64,000 bases of DNA, taken from assembly GCA_965206395.1 (NCBI GenBank), contig CBDBJK010000033.1, forward strand, positions 1 through 64,000, read 5' to 3'. The first letter of the stretch is position 1. Each line of letters opens with the position of its first letter. The notes beneath the pieces were generated by a model. That model did not search any database. It was not told the origin of the DNA and saw only the letters and a program-made list of their open reading frames with translations. The DNA comes from CBDBJK01 sp965206395. GTDB lineage: Bacteria > Chloroflexota > Dehalococcoidia > Lucifugimonadales > CATOSD01. Positions 17,020-26,262 of this stretch are shown piece by piece. The translations under genes were made by a program, and so were the position numbers.

Positions 17020-17733
17020 TTAAATACCCAGCTGTCTCGCCAGGTCTTCAAAATCGGTAGCGTTGAAATCGAAGTCTGATTCGGGACTTGTGTCCACCGT
17101 ACGCTTGGGGCCGAACTCCTTCGGCCTTGGGACGAACGCCGCCTTGAACCCCACCTTTTGCGCGGATTGCAGGTCGCCCTTGTGGGCCGCAACCATCATG
17201 ACCTCGTCGGGCCGCAGGCCGAGCAAGTCGGCAGCGCCCAGGTAGGTTTCGGGGTCTGGCTTGTAGTGTTTCATCAACTCAGCCGAGAGAATGCAGTCCC
17301 AGGGCAGCCCGCCGAATTTCGCCATGTTTGTCAGCAGGGCGACGTTGCCGTTGGATAGAGTAGCGATTACAAAGCGCTTGCGCAACCGTCCGAGTCCAGA
17401 TACCGAGTCGGGCCATGGCGTAAGCCGGTGCCAGACCTTGTTCCATTGATCTTCCTCGTCCTCGCTCAAGCTCGTAATTTCGAACTCCTTCAGCAGTTCG
17501 TCGAGAATCATGCGGTGCAGCGCGTCTATCTTCATCCAGGGCAGCTCTCCGCTTCTCACACGGGCCATCGAAGGGCCGTAGCCGCCGCGCCATTTGTCGG
17601 CGAAACTGGCCCAGTCGATCTCGATGCCTTTGGCCTTGCCTAGCTGCTCCCCTTCCCGGATGATGCTGCCCCGCCAGTCAACGACGGTGCCGAATACGTC
17701 AAAAGTAAGCGCCTTCACACTGGAGACGTCCAT
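17020..17733 (-). CDS. Haloacid dehalogenase type II-like hydrolase
   Basis: HAD-superfamily protein of 237 residues resembling (S)-2-haloacid dehalogenases, which replace halogen on 2-haloalkanoates by hydroxyl. Motif I is LTFDVFGTVVDW with the nucleophile Asp, motif II is ATLSNGN, the Lys is in HYKPDPETYL, and the acidic motif is in MVAAHKGDLQSA. GAGGAGG lies upstream of ATG 17733, better than 17757. True dehalogenase activity is not proven by sequence because related phosphatases share these motifs. Confidence 0.85.
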   Translation of the reverse strand: MDVSSVKALTFDVFGTVVDWRGSIIREGEQLGKAKGIEIDWASFADKWRGGYGPSMARVRSGELPWMKIDALHRMILDELLKEFEITSLSEDEEDQWNKVWHRLTPWPDSVSGLGRLRKRFVIATLSNGNVALLTNMAKFGGLPWDCILSAELMKHYKPDPETYLGAADLLGLRPDEVMMVAAHKGDLQSAQKVGFKAAFVPRPKEFGPKRTVDTSPESDFDFNATDFEDLARQLGI

Positions 17734-17787
17734 GTGATTGTTCCTCCTCAATTTCAATTCAGACAGGCGTAAGTGCAGGCAATCCGA

Positions 17788-18258
17788 CTAATGGCAATGG
17801 ATGACGAGCACCGGAATTTCTCCTCCACGTATCACCCTATCGGTAACGCTGCCTGTCAGCATCCGTTTGAGGCCGCCGTGACCATGTGTCGTCATCGTGA
17901 TGAGGTCTATGTCGCGTTTTTTGGCGTAATCGACGATGCTGTCATAGGCTGGGCCTTCGATGGCTTCGGCCTCTACACTTAGCCCTTCGTTTTTTATCCG
18001 GTCTGCGACGTGTTCGATGTATTCAGTTATCGATGTTTTCTGGGCTTCCCCATACTGGCGTTGCAGGTCAAAGGTTGTTTCCGTGGTCATGCCGACATTC
18101 ACTCGACTGTGAAGGCCCATCAGCCCAGCATGGTCGTGTGTGAACGCCCGCAAGACGTGAAGAGTAGCATCGTACGTCTTCGCTAATTCCTGGGCGTGGG
18201 GCAACGCCTGCTCAGCCAAATCAGACCCATCAAGCGGCACAAGTATCTGCTTATACAC
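17788..18258 (-). CDS. Universal stress protein (UspA family)
   Basis: A 156-residue Usp-fold protein beginning MYKQILVPLDGSDLAEQALP. The ATP-binding pattern G-x2-G-x9-G-S/T is present as GHGGLKRMLTGSVTDRVIR near the C-terminus, so it is probably a nucleotide-binding stress protein. AGGAGG lies just upstream of the ATG. Single gene, same strand as the flanking HAD gene. Confidence 0.93.
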   Translation of the reverse strand: MYKQILVPLDGSDLAEQALPHAQELAKTYDATLHVLRAFTHDHAGLMGLHSRVNVGMTTETTFDLQRQYGEAQKTSITEYIEHVADRIKNEGLSVEAEAIEGPAYDSIVDYAKKRDIDLITMTTHGHGGLKRMLTGSVTDRVIRGGEIPVLVIHCH

Positions 18259-18501
18259 GAACTCCTCCTAAAAGCGGTTCTAATATCCTCAGAACGACAA
18301 AATCGGCTGATTAGCGTCAGGGAAAGCGACGAGGCTTGACTGCCATGCTTGGACGGTTGCGAGTGTAGCAGTGGCTAGTATTTCAGTCAACTGTTCAACT
18401 GAGCAGACGCCCGTTAACAAAAGGATATGCCTGGGAGCGTGCAGTGCTCTCATCTAGGCCACTGAGAATGAGGCAGACAAATAAGGAGAAGATATTAGTT
18501 G

Positions 18502-20022
18502 CTAATCGTCATCACCGGCAGGCTCCAACGACGGATCCGTCTGAGGCTGCGGTGGCTTCGGAGCGGCGGCTCCGGCCTTCTGAAGGAATGCCAACGATGC
18601 CCCGGCAAGCAGGACGAATATCACCATCATGCTGGAGAACTGGAACCCTTCGAAGTAGAATCTCTGCGCCTCGATGTCAGACATAAGCTCGATTCCCACA
18701 GGCAGCACCATCGCAAGCACAGTCGCGGATACGGTAGCGCCCAATGCGTGGCCCATCTCCCGCGTGGTCTCAAGCATCCCGGAAGCGAAGCCTCGATGCT
18801 CCAGAGGAAGCGAACCCATCACTATGGCGTTGTTTACGGGGTTGAACATTGAACTGCCAATAGAAATAGGCAGCATCAAAACCGGAATCATCCAGATTGG
18901 AACTTGTCCCACGAAAAGACCCATTAGCAGGAATCCTCCCGCGATGGCTATCATGGAGCCTGGCCTTAACAGTTTGGGACTGTATCGGTCATGAATCCAG
19001 CCCGATACCCCAGTCATGAATACTCCCATTAGCTGGTTCGGGAGCAATATAATCGTAACGTACAGCGGGGCCTTTCCAAAGCCTTCCTGAATGAGGATGG
19101 GAATGAGGGTCATAGTAGCCAGCATCGAGAAGTGGAATGTCACGTTGGACGTCAGAGCCATCGAGAAGTATTTCTGCTTGAAATGTTTTAGATCAACTAA
19201 CGGGTTTTTTGCAAAACGCTCTATTATGATGAATGCGACTAGCAGAGCAACGAAAAGCCCCTGCATAGGCAGGTGGTAACCCAGGCCCTCGGGGGATGTG
19301 AATGACTCATCTCCGCCGTGAAGGTGGTTGGTGGACAGCACGAGCGCTGTGATTGTAGCCAATAGAAATACAGCGCCGAGCCAGTCTATTCCGCCCGATT
19401 CGGAACTGGGCCGTCCTTCCGCGGAAGGATGGCGGCTGTGGCGGAGCATCGGGATTGAGGCGGCAATAGCAATCAAGCCAAGCGGCAGGAATGTAATGAA
19501 AACCAATCGCCAGCTAAGGAATTGAAGAAATAACCCGAACAGTCCCAGCCCTGCCAGCGTTCCGATTCGCGAACCTACGATGGGAACAGAAAAAGCCCGG
19601 CCTCGTTCTTCAGGAGGGAAAGTGACGGCGAGGATCGCGTTAGCATTCCCCATAATTAGCCCGGCCCCAAGACCAGCAAAGCCTCGCCACAAAACGACTT
19701 GCCAGAGTTCCCCGGAAATGGAGACGAGGACAGCCCCCAACGTGGATACCACGATGCCAACGAAGAATACTCTTTCGTGGCCGTAGCGGTCCCCAGCGCG
19801 CGCGCCTAGCATTACGAAGCCGCCAAGAACCAGCAGATACATGATGACTATCCAGGCAGCGTCGTCGAGGCCTGTCCCGAAGTAGTCGGCAATGGTGGGA
19901 AGAGAGATGGCGATAGGGAAACTGGAGATTTGCACCAGCATGTAGGCCGCCGTCAACGCCAACAAGACCTCACGTCGCCTTCGTGAGATTAACAATGGCT
20001 TTATGACGCTAAAAAAACCCAT
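18502..20022 (-). CDS. MFS transporter, DHA2 (EmrB/QacA-like) type
   Basis: A 506-residue membrane protein with about 14 hydrophobic segments, the size of drug:H+ antiporter family 2. Conserved pieces include DDAAWIVIMYLLVLGGFVML, GARAGDRYGHERVFFVGI (motif A) and WRGFAGLGAGLIMGNANAIL. The central cytoplasmic loop (RHSRHPSAEGRPSSESGG) is partly encoded by a dispersed palindrome at 19414-19429. The tail is Pro-rich. Drug efflux is the usual role of the family; the substrate here is unknown. Confidence 0.9.
   Translation of the reverse strand: MGFFSVIKPLLISRRRREVLLALTAAYMLVQISSFPIAISLPTIADYFGTGLDDAAWIVIMYLLVLGGFVMLGARAGDRYGHERVFFVGIVVSTLGAVLVSISGELWQVVLWRGFAGLGAGLIMGNANAILAVTFPPEERGRAFSVPIVGSRIGTLAGLGLFGLFLQFLSWRLVFITFLPLGLIAIAASIPMLRHSRHPSAEGRPSSESGGIDWLGAVFLLATITALVLSTNHLHGGDESFTSPEGLGYHLPMQGLFVALLVAFIIIERFAKNPLVDLKHFKQKYFSMALTSNVTFHFSMLATMTLIPILIQEGFGKAPLYVTIILLPNQLMGVFMTGVSGWIHDRYSPKLLRPGSMIAIAGGFLLMGLFVGQVPIWMIPVLMLPISIGSSMFNPVNNAIVMGSLPLEHRGFASGMLETTREMGHALGATVSATVLAMVLPVGIELMSDIEAQRFYFEGFQFSSMMVIFVLLAGASLAFLQKAGAAAPKPPQPQTDPSLEPAGDDD
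19414..19429. repeat. Palindrome TCCTTCCGCGGAAGGA inside the MFS gene
   Basis: A perfect 16-base palindrome encoding HPSAEG at about residues 198-203, in the central loop of the transporter. The identical 16-mer is at 39615-39630 and a one-base variant at 9810-9825. Confidence 0.8.
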
Positions 20023-20154
20023 ACACCTGCTGCTACGCCGGGTCAGCTAGAACTCCAACCCTTGATAAGCCTACTATACCACCGTTGTGCCGTAGACGAA
20101 AGGGCGGTGCCATGAATTTGGCTTGTAGTTATCCCGTAGTGCGCGCCTTGCGGC

Positions 20155-21234
20155 CTAGTGAAAACGGAACGTTCTTATCGCCAGCAGAGAAGTGCCAGCT
20201 ATCCAGAACGCGATGACGGCAAGCTCGAATGAGAAGTCCAAGATCGGCCTTGCCTCTATCGTGACGCCCCTTACCGCTTCCACAATTGGTGCGAGCGGCA
20301 AGTATATGACCACTGTCTGGATGATTTCCGGCATCGAGTCTAGCGGGAAGAAGATGCCAGAGAAGAAAAGCAACGGAAGTACGACGACGTTCCCAAGACC
20401 GCTTGCCGCCTGCACGCTCTTGGAGGCGGAGCCGACGACGAACCCCATGTTCAAGAACACGATGTTCCCTATCAAGATGAGCAGTGCGATGTAAAACAGA
20501 TTGCCTACAATCGACACGTCGAATAGCACGGCTCCGGTGGTGAGAATAATCGCGGCTTGCGCAAGCGCGAGAACAAGATAAGCGAGTATCTGCGCCGCGA
20601 AAAACGTCCGAACATTCAGCGGGGTCGCCAGAATGCGTTTGAGTATCTTCTTTTCTCTATAGGAGGCTAGCGTGGTTCCAAGGCCGATGACCGAGAAGCT
20701 CATGACACCCCAGACCGCGATGCCGGGAAGCAGGAAGTCTATGAATTCCACGTCACGGGCGAGCGTGCCTTCCGTGGAAAGCGCCAATCGAGTGGACGCG
20801 TTCGCCAGATCGAGATTCATCTGGTCAAGGAACCGCCGTATGACGCTTATGATGATGCCGCTGACTGGATTGGTATCGTCATAAACGAGATTCACTACGG
20901 CAGGCGGAGCTTGCGACACCACGTCAGCAAGTCCACTTGGTATGACCAGAAGATATCCAATGTCACCCTCTAGCAGTTCTTCGCGGGCCTGCTCCTCGTC
21001 TTGACGTACAAGTATCTCGAATGTCTCAATCCGGTTCAGGTTTTCGACCAGCTCGCGCGATACGTTGTCCTGCGCATTGTCTATGACGGCGATGGTCGTG
21101 GTGGAGGCTCCGTCCCTGATAAGCACGCCAAATACCACGACGAAGATTAGCGGAAACGCCAGCGCCCAGAATATCGCCTGACGATTCCTGACTGTCATCT
21201 TGAGGTTTGCGATTGTCAGTCTGAGTAAGAGCAT
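20155..21234 (-). CDS. ABC-2 type transporter permease
   Basis: A 359-residue membrane component with one N-terminal helix (IFWALAFPLIFVVVFGVLI), a large extracytoplasmic domain to about residue 170 and then five hydrophobic segments, the layout of ABC-2 exporter permeases. An IS427-like element ends 8 bp before its ATG, so the native ribosome site and promoter have been replaced by IS sequence. The ABC ATPase at 23785 is a possible partner, but a RhuM fragment and an IS3 copy now lie between them. Confidence 0.88.
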   Translation of the reverse strand: MLLLRLTIANLKMTVRNRQAIFWALAFPLIFVVVFGVLIRDGASTTTIAVIDNAQDNVSRELVENLNRIETFEILVRQDEEQAREELLEGDIGYLLVIPSGLADVVSQAPPAVVNLVYDDTNPVSGIIISVIRRFLDQMNLDLANASTRLALSTEGTLARDVEFIDFLLPGIAVWGVMSFSVIGLGTTLASYREKKILKRILATPLNVRTFFAAQILAYLVLALAQAAIILTTGAVLFDVSIVGNLFYIALLILIGNIVFLNMGFVVGSASKSVQAASGLGNVVVLPLLFFSGIFFPLDSMPEIIQTVVIYLPLAPIVEAVRGVTIEARPILDFSFELAVIAFWIAGTSLLAIRTFRFH

Positions 21235-21241
21235 TTTCTTA

Positions 21242-22121
21242 GAGCGTCTAACAAAACCTAATAAAAGGGGTTAGAATCTGGACATTCTCTGGAGGAGGAT
21301 GACCTAATGTCTAAGCCCCTTGTAAGCGATGAATTCTGGGAACTGGTGCAACCTTTACTGCCGCCACAACCACCGAAGCCGAAAGGAGGAAGGCCCAGGA
21401 TACCTGACAGACAGGTCCTAAGTGGGATACTGTTCGTGCTAAAGGCAGGCATTGGCTGGGAAGACCTACCCAAGGAGATGGACTGTGGCAGTGGGATGAC
21501 CTGCTGGAGGCGCCTCAGAGATTGGCACCAGTCGGGAGTCTGGGAGCGCATCCACTTGGTATGCCTTGAGCGCCTGCAAGCAGCTGAGCGCATAGACTGG
21601 ACTCGCGCAGTGCTGGACAGTGCTTCAGTGCGAGCAGTTTTTGGGGGCAGAAAACAGGCCCCAACCCCACGGACAGGGCGAAGGCGGGTAGCAAGCATCA
21701 TATCATAACCGATGCCCAGGGCATTCCACTGGCGGTCAGGTTGACTGGCGCGAACGCTCACGATGTCACCCAAGCCCTTGAGTTGGTGGATGCCATACCT
21801 GCTGTCAAGGGCAAGCGAGGCAGGCCTCGCAAGCGTCCTCTTCAGGCGCAGGGAGACAGAGGGTATGACTCTGAGCCTGTTCGCAAGGAGTTGAAGAAGC
21901 GACATATCTGGCCGCTGCTGGCCAAGCGAGGTGAGCCGCATGGCAGCGGGTTGGGTGTGCATAGATGGGTGGTTGAGAGAAGCCTGAGTTGGCTTCATCA
22001 GTTCCGACGCTTACGGGTTCGATATGAGCGCAGGGCAGACATACATGAGGCTTTCTTGGCCATAGGTTGTGCCATCATCTGCTCTCGCTTTCTGTTCCAA
22101 TAATGGTTTTGTTAGACGCTC
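21242..22121 (+). mobile_element. IS427-like IS5-family element (type B), copy 1
   Basis: An 880-bp element with ends GAGCGTCTAACAAAACC and its reverse complement. Flanking TTA repeats (21239-21241 and 22122-22124) mark the target duplication. An identical-length copy in reverse orientation is at 29111-29990. It sits immediately upstream of the ABC permease start. Confidence 0.93.
21307..22103 (+). CDS. IS427-like transposase made by -1 frameshift
   Basis: Two overlapping frames form one DDE transposase. Frame 1 (21307-21708) encodes the N-terminal domain (FWELVQPLLPPQ, GILFVLKAGIGWEDLP) and the first Asp (AVLDSASVRA). Frame 2 supplies the rest (IITDAQGIPLAVRLTGANAHD, QGDRGYDSEPVRKEL with the second Asp, VVERSLSWLHQFRRLRVRYER). 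The frames join at a TTTTTGGGGG run (about 21639-21648), where a -1 slip gives FGGQKTGPNP and on into frame 2. This is the usual arrangement for this IS group, so the break is probably programmed. Confidence 0.9.
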
Positions 22122-22198
22122 TTAGATAATTATTCCTTCATCGTAGGAAAATCAGGTGCTATAATTTGAGTATACCTTACCACATTTAGGAGACTGTT

Positions 22199-22357
22199 AT
22201 GCCGAGCGACAACGAACTTTTGCTTTACCAAACAGAGGATGGCGATACAAAAATTGAAGTCACCTTGAAAGGTGAAAATGTGTGGCTAACACAAGCTGAT
22301 ATGGTTCAATTATTTCAACGTGACCAATCAGTAATTTCACGTCACATTAATGAAGAC
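22199..22357 (+). pseudogene. 5' fragment of a RhuM-family gene, cut by IS3
   Basis: 53 codons from ATG 22199, with AGGAG upstream, encode LLLYQTEDGDTKIEV, then NVWLTQADMVQLFQRDQSVI and SRHINED. This is the N-terminus of RhuM/virulence-type proteins, in which this segment is a small DNA-binding-like domain. The TGA that ends it belongs to the IS3 left end. AT-rich compared with the neighbours. The remainder of the gene is not recognisable beyond the IS. Confidence 0.75.
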
Positions 22358-22446
22358 TGAGGTGGTACCCAAAAACTAGACAACTGGCTAAGAGAGAGTC
22401 CAGCTCCTAAAATAACCGGCAACTAACCGACGTGAAGGAGCAGGAC

Positions 22447-22731
22447 ATGAAGCAGACGAGGAATAAGCACAGTCCGGCGTTCAAGGCCAAGGTGGCCCTG
22501 GCCGCCCTTGCGGGGGAAGGGACCATCGCCCAGCTGGCCAGCCGATTTGAGGTCCATCCCAGTCAGATTCACGCCTGGAAAAGGGCCCTGGTGGAAGGAG
22601 CCCCGGAGCTATTTGCCACCAATCAGAAATCCCAGGAGAAAGCCAAGGAAGCTCAGATTAACCACCTCTACCGGCACATCGGCCAGCTGAAGGTGGAACG
22701 CGATTTTTTGTCGGAAAGGTCCGGTCTATGA
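22447..22731 (+). CDS. IS3 transposase OrfA
   Basis: 95-residue helix-turn-helix protein (HSPAFKAKVALAALAGE, then ASRFEVHPSQIHAWKRAL) with a C-terminal leucine-rich segment, typical OrfA. AAGGAG lies ahead of ATG 22447. Its stop overlaps the OrfB start in ATGA, so OrfB is translated by coupling or by -1 slippage near a T6 run. Differs from copy 2 at GEG versus GEE. Confidence 0.9.
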   Translation: MKQTRNKHSPAFKAKVALAALAGEGTIAQLASRFEVHPSQIHAWKRALVEGAPELFATNQKSQEKAKEAQINHLYRHIGQLKVERDFLSERSGL

Positions 22732-23663
22732 GTCGCAGCATACGGCGAGCCATGATAGACCGAGACCACCAGCAGCTGTCTTTGGTGCGTCAATGTATCC
22801 TGCTGGACGTCAGCCGGGCCTCGGTGTACTACCGGCCGGTACCGACCAGGGCAGAAGACCTGGAGTTGATGGCCCTGATGGACCGTCAGTATTTGAAGAC
22901 CCCCTTCTACGGCTCAAGGAAGATGAAGGCCTGGCTGCTGCAACAGGGCTATCTGGTGAGCCGAAAAAGGGTTCGAAGGCTGATGCGGTTGATGGGTCTG
23001 GAAGCCATCTACCGGCGTCCCAACACCAGCAAACCAGCGCCGGGACACCGGATCTTTCCCTATCTGCTGAAGGGAGTGGAGGTTAATCGGGTCGACCAGG
23101 TCTGGGCCGCGGACATCACCTACATCCCCATGGCGAAGGGCTTCCTGTACCTGGTGGCCATCATGGACTGGCACAGCCGGCACGTGCTGGCCTGGAAGCT
23201 CTCCAACACCATGGACACCAGCTTCTGCGTGGCGGCGTTGGAGGAAGCCCTGGGTAAGGGACGACCGGAGATATTCAACACCGACCAGGGGCGTCAGTTC
23301 ACCAGTGAGGCCTTTACCCAGACGTTGCAGGAGCAGAGGGTCCAGGTCAGCATGGATGGTAAGGGTAGGTACCTGGACAACATCTTCGTGGAGCGGCTGT
23401 GGCGGAGCATCAAGTACGAGGAGGTGTATCTGAAAGCTTACCAGACCGTCGCCGAGGCCCGAACTGGGATCAATGCCTACCTGGAGTTCTACAACCGGCA
23501 GAGGCCTCACCAGGCTTTGGGCTACCGGACCCCAGCAGAGGTGTACCAACATGGCCAGGAAGAAAGGGGAGCAGCAGCTGAAGAAGCAGGGCTGCCATCG
23601 GGCTTGGTGAAACCTAGCGCAGGGGCGGGAGACTCTCTTAATTTAGCCCTCGTGCTGTCTTAA
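22728..23663 (+). CDS. IS3 transposase OrfB, with a change next to the second Asp
   Basis: 311-residue integrase-like protein with an HTH_21-type lead and an rve core: first Asp in VWAADITYIPM, second in IFNTDQGRQFTS, Glu in RYLDNIFVERLWRSIKYEEVY. The usual IS3 motif, present in copy 2, is DQGSQFTS; here Ser is Arg, one residue into the active-site loop, which may weaken this copy. Confidence 0.92.
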   Translation: MSRSIRRAMIDRDHQQLSLVRQCILLDVSRASVYYRPVPTRAEDLELMALMDRQYLKTPFYGSRKMKAWLLQQGYLVSRKRVRRLMRLMGLEAIYRRPNTSKPAPGHRIFPYLLKGVEVNRVDQVWAADITYIPMAKGFLYLVAIMDWHSRHVLAWKLSNTMDTSFCVAALEEALGKGRPEIFNTDQGRQFTSEAFTQTLQEQRVQVSMDGKGRYLDNIFVERLWRSIKYEEVYLKAYQTVAEARTGINAYLEFYNRQRPHQALGYRTPAEVYQHGQEERGAAAEEAGLPSGLVKPSAGAGDSLNLALVLS

Positions 23664-23680
23664 TAATGGGGTCCACCTTA

Positions 23681-23784
23681 CTCAGCACAACGCAGAACTT
23701 CCAGAGGCCAGAGGGTTACATCACCAAGGATGAGTATGAAAAGGCGCTAGCCATAGGTAATTACCCTTTCTCCTTGACTCACTG
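23681..23784 (+). other. Open remnant after IS3 copy 1
   Basis: Reading on from the IS edge, a frame of 35 codons runs to a stop at 23788, with TTQNFQRPEGYITKDEYEKA in it. It looks like the tail of a truncated gene; I do not recognise the family and cannot tell whether it belongs to the RhuM-like gene. Confidence 0.3.
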
Positions 23785-24716
23785 CTAGTCCCTCAAGCCG
23801 CGACCGGTGAGGGAAAGAAAAACGTCTTCCAGGTTTGCGGGGATCACTTCAAGATGGGTTAGTTGCGCGCCAGAACTGCTGGCCCAGTCTATCAGTGCCT
23901 TGATGGTTCCAACCGAGTCTGTGGAGCGCAATCGAACTGCCCCGTCGTCCTCGTTAACGATATCGCTTACCGCTGTGAGGCTGCGCATTTCCTCAGAGTT
24001 GTGTCCGTTCTCCGTGACCACCCGAACCTCATAAGGAATCGGCAGCGCCTTGACCAGATTGGCGGGCGTATCGAGGGCCACGATGCGTCCGTTGTCCATG
24101 ATGGCGACGCGGTGACAAAGGAACTCAGCCTCCTCCATATAGTGGGTAGTCAGGACTACAGTTCGTCCATCACGATTGATACTTTGGATGAAATCCCAGA
24201 GATTGTGCCTGGCCTGCGGGTCGAGGCCGGTAGTCGGCTCGTCGAGAAAGACCACGTCCGGCTCGTTCACGAGAGTCGCTGCGATGGTGAAACGCTGCTT
24301 TTGACCACCTGAAAGCTTCTCCACTGTGGTGTTTGCCTTGTCTTCGAGTCCCACCCTCAGCAGTAGCTTATTGGGAGGAATACTCCGGTCGTAGAAATGT
24401 CCAAAGAGGTCGAGTATCTCGGTGAGCGTCAGGTAATCGAAATACGCTGAGGCCTGAAGCTGCACCCCGATTCGCTCCTTAACTTTCTTGGGGTCTTTTT
24501 GGGAATCGATGCCGAACACAGTCGTGCGCCCGCTTGTTGGCGGCAGAAGTCCTTCGATGCACTCAAGCGTCGTTGTCTTGCCCGCACCATTTGGGCCGAG
24601 GATACCGAATATCTCCCCCTGTTTCACGCCGAACGAAACGCCGTCAACCGCGACAAGCTCGCCAACCTCTTTGACAAGCTTTCTACTATGATGATTTCGT
24701 TTTCAGATGAGGCCAT
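23785..24716 (-). pseudogene. ABC transporter ATPase (ABC-2 class) with N-terminal frameshift
   Basis: ATP-binding subunit: Walker A GPNGAGKTTT, Q-loop VQLQASAYFDYLTL, signature LSGGQKQR, Walker B VVFLDEPTTGLD, H-loop TTHYMEEAE, in the CcmA/DrrA-like class that drives ABC-2 permeases. The intact frame opens at 24627 (GTG). The family's N-terminal strand is in another frame from ATG 24716 (IIIVESLSKR), and the two join near 24665 (KR-x-GELVAVDGVSFGVKQGE), so one base appears to be missing. It is bracketed by two inverted IS3 copies. Confidence 0.75.
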
Positions 24717-24956
24717 CTACTCTTTTCATCTTCACAGGCTCAGACCAGTCGCAAAACTACTCGCATCATATAATAGCGCATTCTCCGTGCGTTGCGCGCT
24801 GATTGCTATAGGCACAGGCCAGTAAGAATACTGAGAGCAGACGAGATCACGCTACTCGGAGATTCTGAGTTGGATGAGTAAATGGCAAGACAATAGGTCT
24901 AACCACCAATTAGTATCGATGCTACTGCCGATGCGCAGCTAAGGTGGACCCCATTA

Positions 24957-25892
24957 TTAAGACAGCACGAGGGCTAAATTAAGAGAGTCTCCCACCCCTG
25001 CGCTAGGTTTCACCAAGCCCGATGGCAGCCCTGCTTCTTCAGCTGCTGCTCCCCTTTCTTCCTGGCCATGTTGGTACACCTCTGCTGGGGTCCGGTAGCC
25101 CAAAGCCTGGTGAGGCCTCTGCCGGTTGTAGAACTCCAGGTAGGCATTGATCCCAGTTCGGGCCTCGGCGACGGTCTGGTAAGCTTTCAGATACACCTCC
25201 TCGTACTTGATGCTCCGCCACAGCCGCTCCACGAAGATGTTGTCCAGGTACCTACCCTTACCATCCATGCTGACCTGGACCCTCTGCTCCTGCAACGTCT
25301 GGGTAAAGGCCTCACTGGTGAACTGACTCCCCTGGTCGGTGTTGAATATCTCCGGTCGTCCCTTACCCAGGGCTTCCTCCAACGCCGCCACGCAGAAGCT
25401 GGTGTCCATGGTGTTGGAGAGCTTCCAGGCCAGCACGTGCCGGCTGTGCCAGTCCATGATGGCCACCAGGTACAGGAAGCCCTTCGCCATGGGGATGTAG
25501 GTGATGTCCGCGGCCCAGACCTGGTCGACCCGATTAACCTCCACTCCCTTCAGCAGATAGGGAAAGATCCGGTGTCCCGGCGCTGGTTTGCTGGTGTTGG
25601 GACGCCGGTAGATGGCTTCCAGACCCATCAACCGCATCAGCCTTCGAACCCTTTTTCGGCTCACCAGATAGCCCTGTTGCAGCAGCCAGGCCTTCATCTT
25701 CCTGGAGCCGTAGAAGGGGGTCTTCAAATACTGACGGTCCATCAGGGCCATCAACTCCAGGTCTTCTGCCCTGGTCGGTACCGGCCGGTAGTACACCGAG
25801 GCCCGGCTGACGTCCAGCAGGATACATTGACGCACCAAAGACAGCTGCGGGTGGTCTCGGTCTATCATGGCTCGCCGTATGCTGCGACTCAT
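24957..25892 (-). CDS. IS3 transposase OrfB (copy 2)
   Basis: Same protein as in copy 1 but with the standard DQGSQFTS active-site motif and GVGDS instead of GAGDS near the C-terminus. All three catalytic acids are present, so this copy is the more likely source of activity. Confidence 0.93.
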   Translation of the reverse strand: MSRSIRRAMIDRDHPQLSLVRQCILLDVSRASVYYRPVPTRAEDLELMALMDRQYLKTPFYGSRKMKAWLLQQGYLVSRKRVRRLMRLMGLEAIYRRPNTSKPAPGHRIFPYLLKGVEVNRVDQVWAADITYIPMAKGFLYLVAIMDWHSRHVLAWKLSNTMDTSFCVAALEEALGKGRPEIFNTDQGSQFTSEAFTQTLQEQRVQVSMDGKGRYLDNIFVERLWRSIKYEEVYLKAYQTVAEARTGINAYLEFYNRQRPHQALGYRTPAEVYQHGQEERGAAAEEAGLPSGLVKPSAGVGDSLNLALVLS

Positions 25893-26173
25893 AGACCGGA
25901 CCTTTCCGACAAAAAATCGCGTTCCACCTTCAGCTGGCCGATGTGCCGGTAGAGGTGGTTAATCTGAGCTTCCTTGGCTTTCTCCTGGGATTTCTGATTG
26001 GTGGCAAATAGCTCCGGGGCTCCTTCCACCAGGGCCCTTTTCCAGGCGTGAATCTGACTGGGATGGACCTCAAATCGGCTGGCCAGCTGGGCGATGGTCT
26101 CTTCCCCCGCAAGGGCGGCCAGGGCCACCTTGGCCTTGAACGCCGGACTGTGCTTATTCCTCGTCTGCTTCAT
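25889..26173 (-). CDS. IS3 transposase OrfA (copy 2)
   Basis: Helix-turn-helix OrfA, 95 residues from the ATG at 26173, overlapping the OrfB start by four bases as in copy 1. The frame is intact. Confidence 0.9.
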   Translation of the reverse strand: MKQTRNKHSPAFKAKVALAALAGEETIAQLASRFEVHPSQIHAWKRALVEGAPELFATNQKSQEKAKEAQINHLYRHIGQLKVERDFLSERSGL

Positions 26174-26262
26174 GTCCTGCTCCTTCACGTCGGTTAGTTG
26201 CCGGTTATTTTAGGAGCTGGACTCTCTCTTAGCCAGTTGTCTAGTTTTTGGGTACCACCTCA

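Larger units (their letters stand above)
22358..23680 (+). mobile_element. IS3-family element (type C), copy 1
   Basis: A 1323-bp element with imperfect terminal repeats, TGAGGTGGTACCCAAAAACT at the left and TAAGGTGGACCCCATTATTA (reverse complement of the right end). The sequences at its two ends (GAC and CTC) do not form a target duplication, which implies rearrangement after insertion. An inverted copy of the same length is at 24940-26262. Confidence 0.93.
24940..26262 (-). mobile_element. IS3-family element (type C), copy 2
   Basis: 1323 bp, inverted relative to copy 1 and nearly identical to it. Flanks are CAGC on the left and GACAATGG on the right, again no target duplication. It truncates the 5' end of the VTT-domain gene to its right. 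Confidence 0.93.

Noticed and set aside
20155..24716. ABC permease and ATPase as one intact operon
   Set aside because: A RhuM fragment, an IS3 copy and an IS427-like copy lie between them, so common transcription is not possible now and original adjacency is unproven.
25068..25952. 294-codon frame opposite the IS3 OrfB
   Set aside because: Shadow of OrfB; the same frame appears against copy 1.
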